The translations under genes and the position numbers were made by a program. Positions 1 to 11,856 of a DNA stretch of 64,000 nt are shown here, piece by piece (position 1 is the first letter of the stretch; each line of letters begins with the position of its first letter). This DNA is from Isoetes taiwanensis. Its lineage: Eukaryota > Streptophyta > Lycopodiopsida > Isoetales > Isoetaceae. Where the stretch lies: contig JAJEKV010000008.1 of the NCBI GenBank assembly GCA_021234155.1, positions 12,318,975-12,382,974 on the forward strand. The letters run 5' to 3'. Below the pieces are notes generated by a model. The model was not told where the DNA came from and did not search any database. It was given only the letters and a program-made list of their open reading frames with translations.

Positions 1-769
1 AGATGCCCAAATCGTTGAAACATGTATTTTCCATCAAATCTTTTAAATAGTGAAAGCATGATTCGATCAAATTGGAATTTTGTGATGGGGCTTTTGTCAA
101 ATACATGATTAGCAAGCTATACAATGATAAAACTTTGATAAAAATTAGCGGGTGTATCGTCATAGATTATTTCTGCTTGCGTGGAAGATGACATAGAAGG
201 TTTTCACAATTATTTTAGACATGTAGTGTGATATTGGTTAGCAGCGAAGAACTTTTCTTTGGGTTGGATACCTACCTATACTTGCCATGTATTTATTTTG
301 GTTTGCTTTTGTAGTGTGATTCCAGCCTTAGATAGACTATTCAAAAATAATTCTCCCTTGTCAAAAATAATCCCACCTTGGCACGGGGCCCCAAGTTTAT
401 TTGCTTGCTTCATTGTCGGGGAACAAGCTTGTAGCTATTGCATCAAGGCCAAGACGGGGTCCCACAGTGCTACTCACAGTTGAGGCAATTAGATGGGGGG
501 CGGCCGCAATTCTTGTGGCGAGAACTATGTGACTGTTGCCGATTCTGCCATGGGTTATTGAAGATGAAAGCCATACTCTTCCTCGGTTGCCCACCTTTTG
601 AGATAGTAGGAATCATTTTTGACCTTAGCATTCCATTCCACGCTTCCACAACTTCTCGAGCACCATCGTGCATGACTTGGCATTATACATACTTGAGGTT
701 CTAGATAAACGTCTGCAATTACTGAGCCCTCAGTAGTCATTATCTCTGCTTGTCTAGTATCATCATTAC
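1..769. other. Intergenic, no gene recognised
   Basis: Short open stretches occur on both strands at 250-740, but they overlap one another in different frames and none resembles a known family. Because a LINE 3' tail follows at 770, part of this stretch may be decayed LINE body; I could not confirm that. Confidence 0.4.
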
Positions 770-918
770 TGCAAAGGTTTTTCCCTTGAAAACCTTTTCG
801 AGGTTTTTTTTTTTTTTTTAATCCTAGTAGTAATGATTGTACTAGCCCATTGTATGGGTCCCATGACCTATTGGTCTCCGTGGACGTTAAAAAAGCTATT
901 CTATTCTATTCTATTCCA
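770..918 (+). mobile_element. LINE 3' tail ending in (ATTCT)n
   Basis: The block shares an ordered set of short matches with three blocks near 12.8-13.3 kb. These are a run of T followed by AATCCTAGTAGTAATGA, then a GGTCTCCGTGGACGTTAAAA motif, and then directly a simple repeat, here about four ATTCT units (about 896-917). I read it as the 3' untranslated end of a non-LTR retrotransposon whose terminus is a microsatellite rather than poly(A). No coding part of the element is visible upstream, so it is strongly 5' truncated. Confidence 0.5.
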
Positions 919-929
919 TTAGATATTAT

Positions 930-2090
930 GTGTCTTATAGAGAATTTCCTCTCATGCATTCAATATTCATCAAGTGCAATCTTATTGTCTAAGTGTTCAT
1001 TTTTTTCATTTTTCATTAACTGATCATTGAAAAACATAAAATACATATCATTAAAACCATTAGAACACAATAAATATACAAAATCCACAAAATCTGCCGT
1101 GTATTTGCAATGCATGCTACACACGACAAACACTAGAATTCGTATCTACAGGGACAAGCATCATCGAAACCCCCTGCCTTGGGCATCATTTGGTCCGATG
1201 AGGCAGGGAGAACTTCCCTTCTTCTAGAAAGCATCATGATAATTCTAGGTGGCTAGAGGTTGGTAGTCTCCCACAACTAGACCTAACCTCACTAAGGCAA
1301 CATACCATCTAGGAGGGGTCAAACCCATATCTTGCCCACTCGCAGTGGCTAACTACTAGGGTTAAGTCACAAGATCTTCCAGTAGTCATAGCATGCCAAA
1401 AAACCTACTACAACTAACAAGTCTACCCTTGTCAGTCAAGCCCCTCTACCTACAGCCAGGAGGGCTCCAATGCACAGGTCGAATGCTAGTAGGAATTCTT
1501 GAGATCTTTCCTTAGAGTCATCTCTAATATGGCTTATGGATCTCTACCCATCTTCCCTAAGCACAAGAGGTGCATGATAGAGAGACCATTCTTAATAGCA
1601 CGTAAAGAAAGAATAGAATAACAGCTCTAATCTAACTACTCTAATTATGTTCGAACATACATGATTAGAATTCCTTTGTTTAGGTTGCTTATTTTTAGGA
1701 AGACACCTAAGGCTGATATTGGATGATAATCCAACTTAAGAGCATTTGCTAAGCCTGCAAAATCAACTTTCTCTAGCGCCCACTTGAAGCTTGATTGGCG
1801 CCAATGCCTGGGATGCTCCATCTTGCTTGGCTTTAGAGCAGCTAGTAATGAAATAGTGCTTTGGGATCGCGTGCTTGGCGCTTGTTACAAGGCTTCCTGT
1901 TACTTGGCGCTGGTCTCTTCCAACTCCCAATGCTCCTCTACTCAAAATTGACTGCAAGAACCAAAAAAGGCACTTTAGAGTTCTTACAATGCCCTTTTTA
2001 CTCCACAAATTTGGATTAGACTTATGATTGGCATAATTGGCTCAACAAAGAACCGCCATGTGGCAATATGGGCTTCATTGGTTATATTCA
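930..2090. other. Intergenic, nothing recognised
   Basis: No gene, RNA or clear repeat could be supported. A segment at about 1,770-1,930 repeats TTGGCGC-type words but has no clear period. Confidence 0.4.
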
Positions 2091-2093
2091 CAT

Positions 2094-2163
2094 GTTGTAG
2101 TACCATGTGCAATATAGTGGCTCATACTGTTGTAGTACCATGCGCAATATAGTGGCTCATATT
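2094..2163. repeat. 35-bp tandem duplication
   Basis: Two copies of a 35-bp unit beginning GTTGTAGTACCATG lie head to tail (starts at 2,094 and 2,129) and differ at only a few positions. The close match implies a recent local duplication. It has no coding context. Confidence 0.75.
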
Positions 2164-2349
2164 GGTTGCATGAGTAAATACATGACAATGTATTTATATT
2201 CTCCATGGTGCAATCTCTTTCAATATATTGGCATGCTAGCTACCTAAGTGGTTTTTGTTTGTGTAATATATTGGCTTACATGCCACAATACTTGATATGT
2301 ACTCTGGTGTGTTAATATAGTATAGGTATTTATACTATATAATATACAA

Positions 2350-2465
2350 GAAGGTGACAATTATCACGTTAGTCCTACACATTAAAGGTTTCCAGTTTGA
2401 ACTTGGATGGAGCTTTAATATTTCAAGCACATTTCGTTTTCCCATACTTGTAAGTTAATGAATAA
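2350..2465 (+). mobile_element. SINE with tRNA-Val-like head, copy 1
   Basis: The head keeps a D-arm remnant with TATCACG, an anticodon arm of the form TTAGT-loop-ATTAA whose seven-base loop carries TAC (valine UAC), and a T-arm with TCCAGTTTGAACTTGGA. After the tRNA-like part it continues into a body, with TTAATATTT, AAGCACATTTC and TTTTCCCA in order, that is shared with the copy at 5,208. An A-rich tail (AATAAAAAATGA) follows. A tRNA head, a shared body and an A-rich tail together make a tRNA-derived SINE. The 5' acceptor strand is degraded, so this copy is old or 5' truncated. Confidence 0.6.
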
Positions 2466-2469
2466 AAAA

Positions 2470-3425
2470 TGATTTTGCGGATGATAAAAAATCAAATCAA
2501 ACTATTGTTTTATTGCGGGTATCACAATCCTAGGGGAGGGTGGCCGTCCACGGCGGCAGACCCACGCGCGGATGTGGCAATCCCAAGCGCAGACGTGGCA
2601 AAACTGTGCAAGGGTTTTCGTAGTTTCCAGTTAGGGCTCGATGGAGGAGAAACGCAGCTCCACAGCGGTCCACCGAGGGCTTTGCCATAATCATCGAAGG
2701 CAGCCTTAGGAGTCCTGTTGCTCGATATAGCTTCAAAAGTCCTGCCAGCCTTTAGAGTTGATGCATCATGTTTGACACAGGGATTCCAGGCTTCTGCACA
2801 TGGATTGGCTTTCTTTCGAGATAGTATTCTGCTCCACAGGTTACAAGAGAGAAGCTGCGTTACAAGAGTATTCTGGTCTGTGTTCTGAAAGATTCTCTTG
2901 TACACAGGTATCAGGTCTGATTTTCAATGTTTTCAGAAAGATTGGAATCATTTTGACCTTTTAGATCTTTAGTGAAGACATCATCTTTACCTTTTAATTT
3001 TAGTGCATTTAATTATTCTTTGTTTTAATTTTGGCAAAATTCATTGCAGGATAGGCCTTATTCCATTAGAAAAGTACCTGATAAGTTGGCAACGTAGCTG
3101 CCCAGGCTTCTGCATCAAACTGTTGATATATCTTTTACATGTAACTTAGAGGTAAACAAAGTTTGCATTTTGAAGTTTTTTATTCATTTGTTCTTAATGT
3201 TTCTATATTACGTAATATATTCTTGACTTGGAACATAAAGCGGTAGTATCAAAAACATGTAAAGGAACAACATTAAAATGGCCTATTTGTCCCGTAGCAA
3301 ATAAGCTCTTTCATCAATTGTCGATTAGGGTTTAGGAGGGCCCCTTAACATTTTAATATCAACAATCTGTTCCATCTATAAAAGAGGCCTTGTAGATTTG
3401 TACTGTGAGACCAAATGAGGTGATG
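2470..3425. other. Intergenic with GC-rich block at 2.5-2.9 kb
   Basis: About 2,520-2,900 is GC-richer than its surroundings, is open on both strands in short frames, and ends near a donor-like ACAG/GTATCA at about 2,906. It could be a decayed first exon or 5'UTR, but no family is recognisable. The remainder is AT-rich. Confidence 0.3.
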
Positions 3426-3815
3426 TTATCTATTGGAAAAATTATCTGTAGCCTCCATGAGATGGGCTATGGTGAGGCTCCTATTGTCAAACATGGTAAC
3501 AGGGGTAGATAGATCCACCTTCATTCTCTCAGTCTTGAGGCCATGTCTGGATTTTTTATCATAAGCTTGGATTTCTATCGGGACAAACCAAATGTAGACA
3601 AGTGCTAAAATTGTAATGCATAAGACTACTCCAACAACACATCCTACAATCGTAATAGTATTGCCACTAGAAGAGCGGCTTTTTGTTAAGGATGTTACCA
3701 CATAATTTACTATTTCCCAGAAATGAGTCTTTTGTAAAATTCTTTCCCGAAACTGAACTTTCCTCTTTATGTGCATATGGACAGAGCAGATTAATTTCTT
3801 GTAAGCATGCTTCAA
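3426..3815 (-). pseudogene. Receptor-kinase fragment: TM and juxtamembrane exon
   Basis: The reading frame has a hydrophobic membrane segment (residues about 53-77, ITIVGCVVGVVLCITILALV), a basic stop-transfer stretch and then a juxtamembrane region ending LTIAHLMEATDNFSN. That last motif marks the start of the kinase domain in LRR receptor kinases of the BRI1/PSKR type, where it is normally followed by the glycine loop. Here a stop follows at once and no kinase sequence is seen in the next kilobase, so this is an isolated piece of a receptor-kinase gene. The family assignment rests on the motif and the membrane segment only. No ectodomain LRRs are visible upstream on the minus strand. Confidence 0.55.
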
Positions 3816-5207
3816 TTGTTACGTTAATTTCTTTTATAAGTTATAGGTTACGTAAATGTATTTGTATGCTTGTAGGCTTGGACCTGTATGCCATTCAAGT
3901 AATGTATCGAGGTATCTTTGTAGGTTATGACACCATTTCTTCTTGTGGAAGCAGCCCCGTAATTGCTCTTCAACCCAATCAATGGAATATATACTCTATT
4001 TGACATTATTTAGACTTTTCCAATCTTTGTTTAACAATTGGAACATTTCTGGCAGTATAACCAGATTGTTTTTGCTCGGTTGAGATGTAAAACGATGGGA
4101 ACTTTGTGAATTTGCTTCAATACAAGAATGCTTAACAATTTCTGATCATGATTCTTTGTTAAAAGAAAGCTGGTTCTCTTCAATTTTATCATTGTAGCCT
4201 TCAATGGGTCACGTTTTAGTATCCTAGGGGGCTACCACCTTAGCCCTCGGTGGTACCACTACTCCCACCTCTTTGACACCTTATAGCTTGAGGTGGCATT
4301 ACTTAACTGGCATGTTGTTAGGCCTGTAGTGTAGGTTATCTCGTTGGGCACGCTACCATGTAGCATGCATAGCATTTCGGTGTGCACATGGTCAGCCATT
4401 CGTTTCGCCCTTAAGTGGCGACCAATGGACACCCTCCCCTATTCCTATGGGCAAAATACAGTTGCTCTCATGTTGCATATCAATGACACTAGGCCTTTGT
4501 ACTTTTATTTGTGGGAAGAGCACAAGCTACGTATTCTAAACGAGGTTCGTCGATCCTACGACTCAAATCGTATGTTAGGGCCTCTTGGCACCTCTCGTTT
4601 CCCTATGGGATATGGGGGCTCGAACCTTTTCCAAAATAAGTCAATGTCCTAATAAGACTACTTTAACCAATGAACCCAGTGAGCTAATGTGATTATTTTT
4701 TTATCTTGAATCTTTGTTTTTTTTTATAACAACCCACTCAATTGTTTTAGGGATATATGGTCTATGGTTTCAGGAATTGTTATTTTTACATCCATATGAA
4801 ATCCCCCTAGAACGCCCTGTTATTTTGCTACATATTGGTACCAAAATTCACGTGGTGTAGACGGCTATTGCAACAATCACATATATATTGAAGGTCTTCA
4901 ATTCAAATCCAGGCAAAACTAATTTGGAAGTACGATATCTTGTTGCATTGTCTAGCAAACAGTTAAACAATATCTTAAATCCAATGCAAAAGAAGTTTCC
5001 ACATGCTCAAATCCCTTTTTCGGGTTTAGTTCAGCCATGTATCCTCTAAGATCCTCAATATGTTAGCCTTGTAAAATGACCAATTACACCAAAAAACAAT
5101 GTACAAAAAAATAATATATCTCATTTTCGTAGACAACGAGGTCGATGTGTTAGCAGGTACAATTGCAGGAGCTTTTGATTTTTTTCAATATCCAAAATTT
5201 TAGCATT
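3816..5207. other. Intergenic; weak tRNA-like motif near 4.85 kb
   Basis: A TGGTGTAGACGG A-box-like word (4,853) followed 45 bases later by ATTCAAATCC (B-box-like) may be another decayed tRNA-derived element, but it has no acceptor stem. A 102-codon frame at 4,344-4,652 has no recognisable family. Confidence 0.3.
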
Positions 5208-5335
5208 GGTTTCATGGTGTAATTTGCTATCACGTTATCCTTCCACACTAAAAGGTCTCCAGATTGAACTTGGATGAAACCATAATATTTTAAGCACATT
5301 TCTTTTCCCCACACTTGTCAGTTATTCTTAAAATG
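5208..5335 (+). mobile_element. SINE with tRNA-Val-like head, copy 2
   Basis: Bases 5,208-5,281 fold as a tRNA-like unit of 74 nt. The acceptor stem GGTTTCA/TGAAACC is perfect over 7 bp. A D-arm GTGT...ATCAC and a T-stem TCCAG/TTGGA follow the plant tRNA-Val pattern, and a CAC triplet sits where the valine anticodon belongs. The anticodon arm has one extra base and does not pair, so this is not a working tRNA. Downstream it shares about 45 bp of body sequence (AATATTTTAAGCACATTTC) with the copy at 2,350. The shared body is what makes it a SINE rather than an isolated tRNA pseudogene. Confidence 0.65.
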
Positions 5336-5339
5336 CAGG

Positions 5340-8150
5340 CGACCTGCTAATGCCTTTGTGTGCCATGTCAATTCAATAGTCACAACAGGTGAAAAACTAA
5401 AAATACATACCGGATAAAAGACTAAGAAAACATGAAGTAAAAAGACTAAGAAAACATGAAAAAATAATAGTTCAAAATTATTTTATCCCTAAATGACTTG
5501 TATATGAGCTAAGAACTGAGGAAATATGTTCAACCCCACCGTCAAACAAGGGTTTGCCCTTTCGGGCAATCCAAAAAATATAAAAAAAACATAAACAAGC
5601 TCCTTCGCCATCATGATGTAGATAAACTTCTAATTCAACATGAGCATTCGCAAGTTTTAAAAAGCTAAGACATCAATGTAGAGCTATATATAGATTGTAT
5701 TTGTACGTTGTCCTAAAAGAAAAAAATAAAATGTAAATATTAAAACATGTATTTGCGTGCTTGCAAGAGACAGGAGTCAATGGCTTTTGCTTTAAATAAT
5801 GCTCTACATAGAAGATTATTTAAGTAAACCATAACTGTGGACCTTAGTACAACGATTTAGAAGTACTAGAAAATATCTATAAGTGTGGTGCATGTTGTCC
5901 ACTATGAGCATTACAAAATCTGTAGATTGTCGTAATAAGCAATGTCATGAACGTGTGGATTGTGAAGAATCTAAAATAACAAATCTCTACTAGCCAGAGG
6001 TCTTATTAATAAATTTGGTGATTCCCACTAATCCTTCTAGGATGAAAGCCATGATAATTGCCCACCCATGCGCCTTCTCATTAATGTAATGCAAAAAAAA
6101 ATCGAATCTTTCATAAGCATTTAATATTCCATTTGGCTTTGATTGGCCAATCATTGTTGAAGTAGGCAAACAAACCAAGTACTATGTGACAAAACATGCT
6201 TGTCCATGCTTGAACCATTAAATAAGAGAAAGTGAAGTAATTCATGACCATACCATTTGATCTATGTTCTCGTTTTCATCCCTCTAAGTGAGCTTCTTAA
6301 AACATGGGGTTAGGCTCCTCTTGAGCTTGTAACATATATAAATTGAGCTTATATATGCAATCTATTATATGTAAATTCGATCTTAAGATACAAAAGCATA
6401 TTTTGTACTCATGTTAACCACGCCTGGGTGGAGGGTGTTTCCTATGGGAAACTAGTAGCGCAACAACAAGAGGGCCCCTCCGTGGTACTTGTTTCCCATA
6501 GGGAACCCGATGTCCAAGTATAATTTTGACATAAAAAGCTAGGAATTCAACCATCCGATGATTTACGAATCTTGTGACTCCTCACTCCTGTTGTGATGTT
6601 ACCTTCAGGTACTACAAGAATCATCATGCAAACTATAATAACATAGGTAGATAATAGTGTAAAGGACACGCTAGAACATGTAGAATGATAAAAATATATA
6701 TACAAAGTCATTGAGACCAAATACCAAGATTGCTTAACCAATTTTTGTTCATAAAGGAGTTGACTTCAAGAATTTTGCATCCGTGCGTGTGATGAAAGTG
6801 TGGTGAAAGTGTCAATGCGCCGCATTTCAAACAAACACGTTTGACAATAGGTTGATAAGGATGCTAAGTTTTAGATAATGCACCAGGGTCGGCAATTAGG
6901 GCCCGAGGAGAACATTAGGATGAGCTAGGTATAATTGCCCGCTCTGGCACATTCTCCAATGTAATGGTTTTAGCATTGTGGCGCAGAAGCAAGCAACGAT
7001 TTCAAGAAGATTGTTGCAATTTTGAAGAGGTCAAAAAGAGAAGTCAATTATAAGATATAATCCGGGTTTGTAATCGGGCGAAGTGGCCTTTGCCTGAACA
7101 TTACATAAATTATAAGCATTGGAGAAACATTCATAGAAAGTGGGCTTTCCATTTATATAGAGTAACCTTGGAGACTAAGACTATTCTATAAGAAACCCAA
7201 GATATAATCCCTCCTAATGTGAAGAAGGCCCATAGAAAGGACATCATAAGGCACTATTTTGTGTGTGTGTGTTTTTTTTTTTTTTTTTTGGTGCATTCCT
7301 AACAAGTTGCAGATGTTAGAATTATATTAAGTGAGCTAGATTGGCTAAAAGTGTAGTATGATATGCATAAACAGTAGAGTAGGGTCCTGATAACCGTTGC
7401 ACATATGGATATGGATTTAAGACTGAAAAAAATTGGCACCAGCTGGCCTAGCACATACAATGTTTTGCTGGAGTTAAAGACAAATGAGGCCAAGTTTTGA
7501 AAACAAGTTGCAGCAGAAGCAGCAGGTTCCATGCACCTTCTACAACAACTGCGAACGTGGGGACCAGAAAAATGCAGAAAATGGTTAAAACAGCCTGCTG
7601 TGTCGCAACATTGCATGCTAGCATTCAAACCACCACTGTGTAGCCAAAAATCATTGGATTGCCAGAATCATCTAGCTTTTGCCAGACGAAATCGCACATT
7701 TTTTTACGCTTAGAAATGGCTGACAGTCTTAAGTAAGTTGCTTACTTGTTGCCAGAGGACGATGATGAAGAGCCGTGCGTGCCCAGTTGAGAATTAAAAC
7801 AGGATCATACAAACAAACTACACAAGCATCAGATATAAGTAAACAAAGGACTCGGTCCTTGAAAATAGCATCCATCCAATTCATAACGAATTATGCAAGA
7901 TCTGACAAAGCATCAAGTCAGATTTTTTTTTTGGGGTTGAAAAACACAAGAATGATGAATTCAACAACAGTCCAATACAAAAATGATAGCTTGGCAGCAT
8001 GATCTGGAAAGAAGCAGGCTTCCCAAAAGCTTGCAAGGGAAGAACAAACCAAAATCAGATCTGGTATGCCAGTCAGCGCGAAGGGGTATAATATAAAACT
8101 TACGACACTAAGATTCTCAGCAAAATCCAGAGGCTAGAAATCTTGAGTTG
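5340..8150. other. Intergenic; possible decayed coding stretch near 7 kb
   Basis: At 6,438-6,453 and 6,500-6,516 lie two short palindromes (GTTTCCTATGGGAAAC and GTTTCCCATAGGGAAC) that are also inverted copies of one another. About 6,960-7,240 gives coding-like words on the plus strand but is interrupted and unassignable. It is followed by a (GT)n/T-run at 7,259-7,289. Confidence 0.3.
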
Positions 8151-8156
8151 CCTTAC

Positions 8157-8548
8157 TTAATTACCTCCTTCGAAAACCCCTGCTGCTCTATGTGGCTCCC
8201 CTTTGCGTCTTCTGCCATCCCTTTTAGTTGCTAAAGGTTTAAGGGGCTCATCATTTTCTACCACAACATCTTCTACAGCTTCATTTTCCTTCTGAGGTCT
8301 ATTTTTTAGGATCAACAGAAGGTTTTGAGGTACCTCTTTGGAACCGTCAAACCCTTGTAATCACTTTCCACTTCTTCCCTCACAATTTTTTCTTGGCCGG
8401 CCTTTTTCCTTTGCACCGGCGCAGAATCTCCTCCACTGCTTGAAGCTTCCGTTGCCGGAGCATTCCCCAAAACCTTGCTTTTTTTTCTTCGTCGGCGCCA
8501 TCTGAGACAAGAATTGATTCCGGCTATCAGTTTATTGCATCCGCACAT
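8157..8548 (-). pseudogene. Small lysine-rich protein gene or pseudogene, family unknown
   Basis: A clean frame runs from an ATG at 8,548 to a stop at 8,312 (78 residues). Its C-terminal two thirds look truly coding: basic and acidic, with VQRKKAGQEK and SDYKGLTVPKRYLKTF. A different frame then runs to a stop at 8,157-8,159 and gives KPLATKRDGRRRKGEPHRA. A second ATG at 8,501 sits directly after an acceptor-like TTGTCTCAG, with a lysine run (eight T on the plus strand, 8,479-8,486) just inside; from this ATG the frame differs by one from the coding-like middle part. The two frames would join if the 41 bases from a GT to an AG (about 8,278-8,318) were removed, but that is too short for a normal plant intron. 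Either this is a pseudogene with two small shifts or the model is wrong. No homologue is recognised. Confidence 0.35.
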
Positions 8549-9029
8549 GTGATTTGATTCATAAAATAATCCCTACACGGTCAGGCGCGATTGAATACTA
8601 GTTTTGTTACCAGAATGTGGACAGTGTTTTTCTTTTTGCCAGAAATATGGATTCTTAATCTTTGATGAGAAAATAAGCCTGACATCGCATTAATCTGAGC
8701 TCTGCTACTTTGAAACCAGACTAAAACTAGGATTTCTTGCCGGATTATAATATTTCTTACTAATGGCAAGAATTTTCGATTCAACACTACAACCAAGCTA
8801 TACTTCTAAAGACAAAACAGCAGGCTTAGTACGATGTGACCCGACATGCATATTTAATTCTTGCTCAATTTTCAGATTGCAAATCCAAACCAAAAATCCT
8901 GCAGCCTAGAGCTCTCTAAGAGCGACAAAATAAGAAAAATGCGATTTTATCAATGGACACATTTATCCTCCAAGAACAGGAATGGGATTCTGTAGAAATA
9001 TGAATAAAGATTAGAAAGGCAAAGGTTTC

Positions 9030-9600
9030 ACCTTATCAAGGCCGGAACTGAAGCTTGAGCTCTAGATTGATGAGATGAAGCAGGTTTTGATAAAATCGGG
9101 CTCAAATTGTGGAGAAAAAACTGCGAAATACTTGTTTTGGATCAACCGCATTGGCCTAAAAAGGCACAGGAGCTCCGGATCCGATAAAGGAAGAGCTTCC
9201 AGCTATGGCGATTCCGGCGTCTTCTTCTACTGTATGGGCGCCCAGACACAAGCCAAAAAATGAGGAACAAGAAGATAGATGATCGGATCAGATCCGACAC
9301 TCCATTTCCACGAGCTCTAATCAGGTCCGCTACAGACAGGATCAGATCCTTTTTCCGAAAGGAATTTCACACATGCCTTTGGACGAATATTCGCCCACGT
9401 GGAGGAAGCAACGGCTGGGATTGGATCTGGGTGTTGAGTATCGTAATATGGCCGTCAAAATGGGGAGGAGTTCAGATGCCGACACGTGGAGGGATGGACC
9501 GTTAGATGATGGAATTGTGATTTAGTGACGCGGCGCGGGTGTTAGACGGGTATTAAAAAGCCACGTAGGCAGAATGGAATCTTAAAGGGTGGCCACATGT
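9030..9600 (-). promoter_or_regulatory. Putative 5'UTR and promoter region with two G-boxes
   Basis: Two perfect G-boxes (CACGTG) lie at 9,396-9,401 and 9,483-9,488, with a further ACGT core at 9,563. On the minus strand GATAAG/GTGAAACC near 9,035 has the form of a splice donor and would pair with the acceptor before the ATG at 8,501. That would make 9,030-9,250 a 5'UTR exon of the small gene at 8,157-8,548. In plants G-boxes bind bZIP and bHLH factors in light and abscisic-acid responses. Promoter activity and direction are inferred. Confidence 0.3.
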
Positions 9601-9699
9601 CAGTTTTCATCTTGAAACGGAAGGAGTTTCAGCCGAAAAATGGAGGCGGAGCCCTCCGATTGATGTCGGAGGCCAGTTTTTAATGTTCCAATCCGGCAG

Positions 9700-11115
9700 A
9701 GGAACACCCAAAAATTTTAGTCTTGATCGTCTGTTTTCCTCTCTTCTGCAGCTGTTCCTGCCGCTCTTCCCCTCTCTCGTATCCCCTCTCGTATCAGATT
9801 CATATACGGAGGGGAGGGCCGTGAAGATTGCATGTGGCCACCCCTTTAGACGCAAAGCGAACGTGGGGGGGATACAAACGTCCAAACAGGCTTTGATGAT
9901 GTGTTTTGAATGTACCTCTTCAGCTTTAAATTATGATATCTTGTTGTATTAAGTTGTTGGTCTCCTTAGGTGCTTATTTTAAGGGTTCTCTTAAGGCCCT
10001 CTGGGCCTACTGCACATGGACCTTAAGGGAAAAGTTCCTTAGTGTATCCCATCTCGTTGAATACGATAGCTGCACCCTGCTATCCCGAGGCGGATCATCA
10101 CTCTTCGGCCTCTTTAGCACAAGGCTTCCCCTTGCATTTCCCTCCCCTTTAATTATTCCCCTCCAATGAACTACCCTTGATGCAGTTTCAGTTTCGGTCT
10201 CGATGCTGCAACTTGATGCTTGTCATCCTCGAAAAAAGAATGAAAACCTGTGCTTTGAGATAGGATAGAATAGAATAAATTATGGTTGCCCTTCCGGACA
10301 AATCAATGCATTTCTACAAAGGGGTTTTGTTTGTTTTAGCATAACACAACAAGAAAAATTTTGTATTGCCTGTAGGTCCTTTGTGTAAGACAACAAAAGC
10401 AAAGTGGAATCAACTTTTTTTGTTCGCTACCTTATGACATGGAGCACGCCAAATCTTATATATTATGAGAATCTTAATAATTGCTTTCTTGGGCAAATAA
10501 CATGACAATGATTCTATGTGTTGCATAAGCATTTTCTTATGAAGTTAATATCTGAACAATTTTCTCCGCTGGATACGAAACAATCACAGGGAGAGATTGT
10601 TGACGAAGATTGTAAAAGACAAACACTTGTCTAACCTCTATCATAAGCAACTGGGAGTACAGCTCTAGGTACATCACATATTTCAAAGGAAAATGGAAGG
10701 AAGGGAAAATATTTGTTGCATTTTATTAGCTACAGTATGTGAATCAAAAGATTGTATTCATGTGCAATGGTTCCTTTCATGCTAATGTCTCATATTATGT
10801 ACTTGCTACATACAAATTAGGCAAGCAGCAAATGAAGGTACACTCCATTATGTTAATGATATTATGCCTGTGATCATTGACTATTTTGGATATGTCCTTG
10901 AATACTTTGAAATAAAATTTCTAATAATCATTTTGAACCATATAACATATTTATATCCTTATTGCGTTGGCACATATAAGCGATACATTGAAAAGTATTT
11001 GTTATATTTTATAGTTTTTTATGCATGTGTAAAACTCACACTATGGGAAAGCATGTCGTTGACATGTGAACCACAGTCTCAGTTCATATTATCATCACGT
11101 GTTGGTCTAGAATCT
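9700..11115. other. Intergenic, nothing recognised
   Basis: Short frames at 9,683-10,169 and 10,864-11,151 lack any family signal. A GATAG/GAATA-rich simple stretch at 10,258-10,278 could be the tail of another non-LTR element, but its upstream sequence does not match the tails near 13 kb. Confidence 0.3.
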
Positions 11116-11119
11116 ATAG

Positions 11120-11850
11120 AAGTACACGATACCTTTCTCACCATGTATTGACACCCAATGTGTCCTCCATCTTTCAATGATGTGGCTCAATCTTGACCCT
11201 CTAACAATGCGTCCTCCATCTTTATCTAATATCACCTCTTGTAGCTCAACCTTGACCTTTTAACTCAGGACATTTATCTGTCTAACATTCTCCAATATCT
11301 TCCTACATATTGACACCTCTAAGTATAAGTACAAGATACCTTTTTCACCATATGTTGACACCAATATGTCCTCATCTTTTGCTAATGTGACCTCATGATA
11401 AACATTGACCTTCTAACGATGTGTCCGCCATCTTTAACCAATATGACCTCCTCTAGCTCAACCTTGACCTTCTAATGTAGGAGATTTATTTATCTAATAT
11501 CCTCTTGAGCTAGATTTTTTTCTCTCTAATGTTGCCTTGCCAGTGCTCTCTCTCTATGATTTTTCTCTTTCCAAGATGTTTCTCTCTCTAGAATTTGAGG
11601 TTTCATAGACGATTCTTGCATACCTTGATATCTCACAGCTAGATCTTCCCGTAGCAGCAAAACCCCACTAAACCCATGACCTCTTGTGGATCAACCCTAA
11701 CCTTGTACCAATGTGTCCATCTTTAACCAATGTGTCGACTTTCTAACATAGAACATTTAATTAACATTCTTTTGAGCTAGATTTCTTTCTCTCTAGCACC
11801 TCGTCATTGCTCCTCCCACTATCGCATTGCCAGTGCTCACTCTCAACAAC
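11120..11850. repeat. Degenerate tandem repeat, unit about 200-220 bp
   Basis: Phrases recur in the same order at least three times. These are ACCAATGTGTCC(T)CCATCTTT, AATATGACCTC, CTCAACCTTGACCTTCTAA, ACATTTAT and CTTGAGCTAGATTT, followed by runs of CTCTCTC. Units begin near 11,150, 11,360 and 11,700. Divergence between units is high, so the array is old. No coding sense is seen. Confidence 0.55.
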
Positions 11851-11856
11851 CATTGA

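Noticed and set aside
2522-2905. 127-codon minus-strand frame
   Set aside because: It lies in a GC-rich patch with overlapping plus-strand frames and has no recognisable domain.
4344-4652. 102-codon frame
   Set aside because: Composition and content are not protein-like, and no family word was found.
5208-5281. Functional tRNA-Val gene
   Set aside because: The acceptor stem is perfect, but the anticodon arm has an extra base and does not pair, and the flanking body is shared with another copy, so a SINE head is the better reading.
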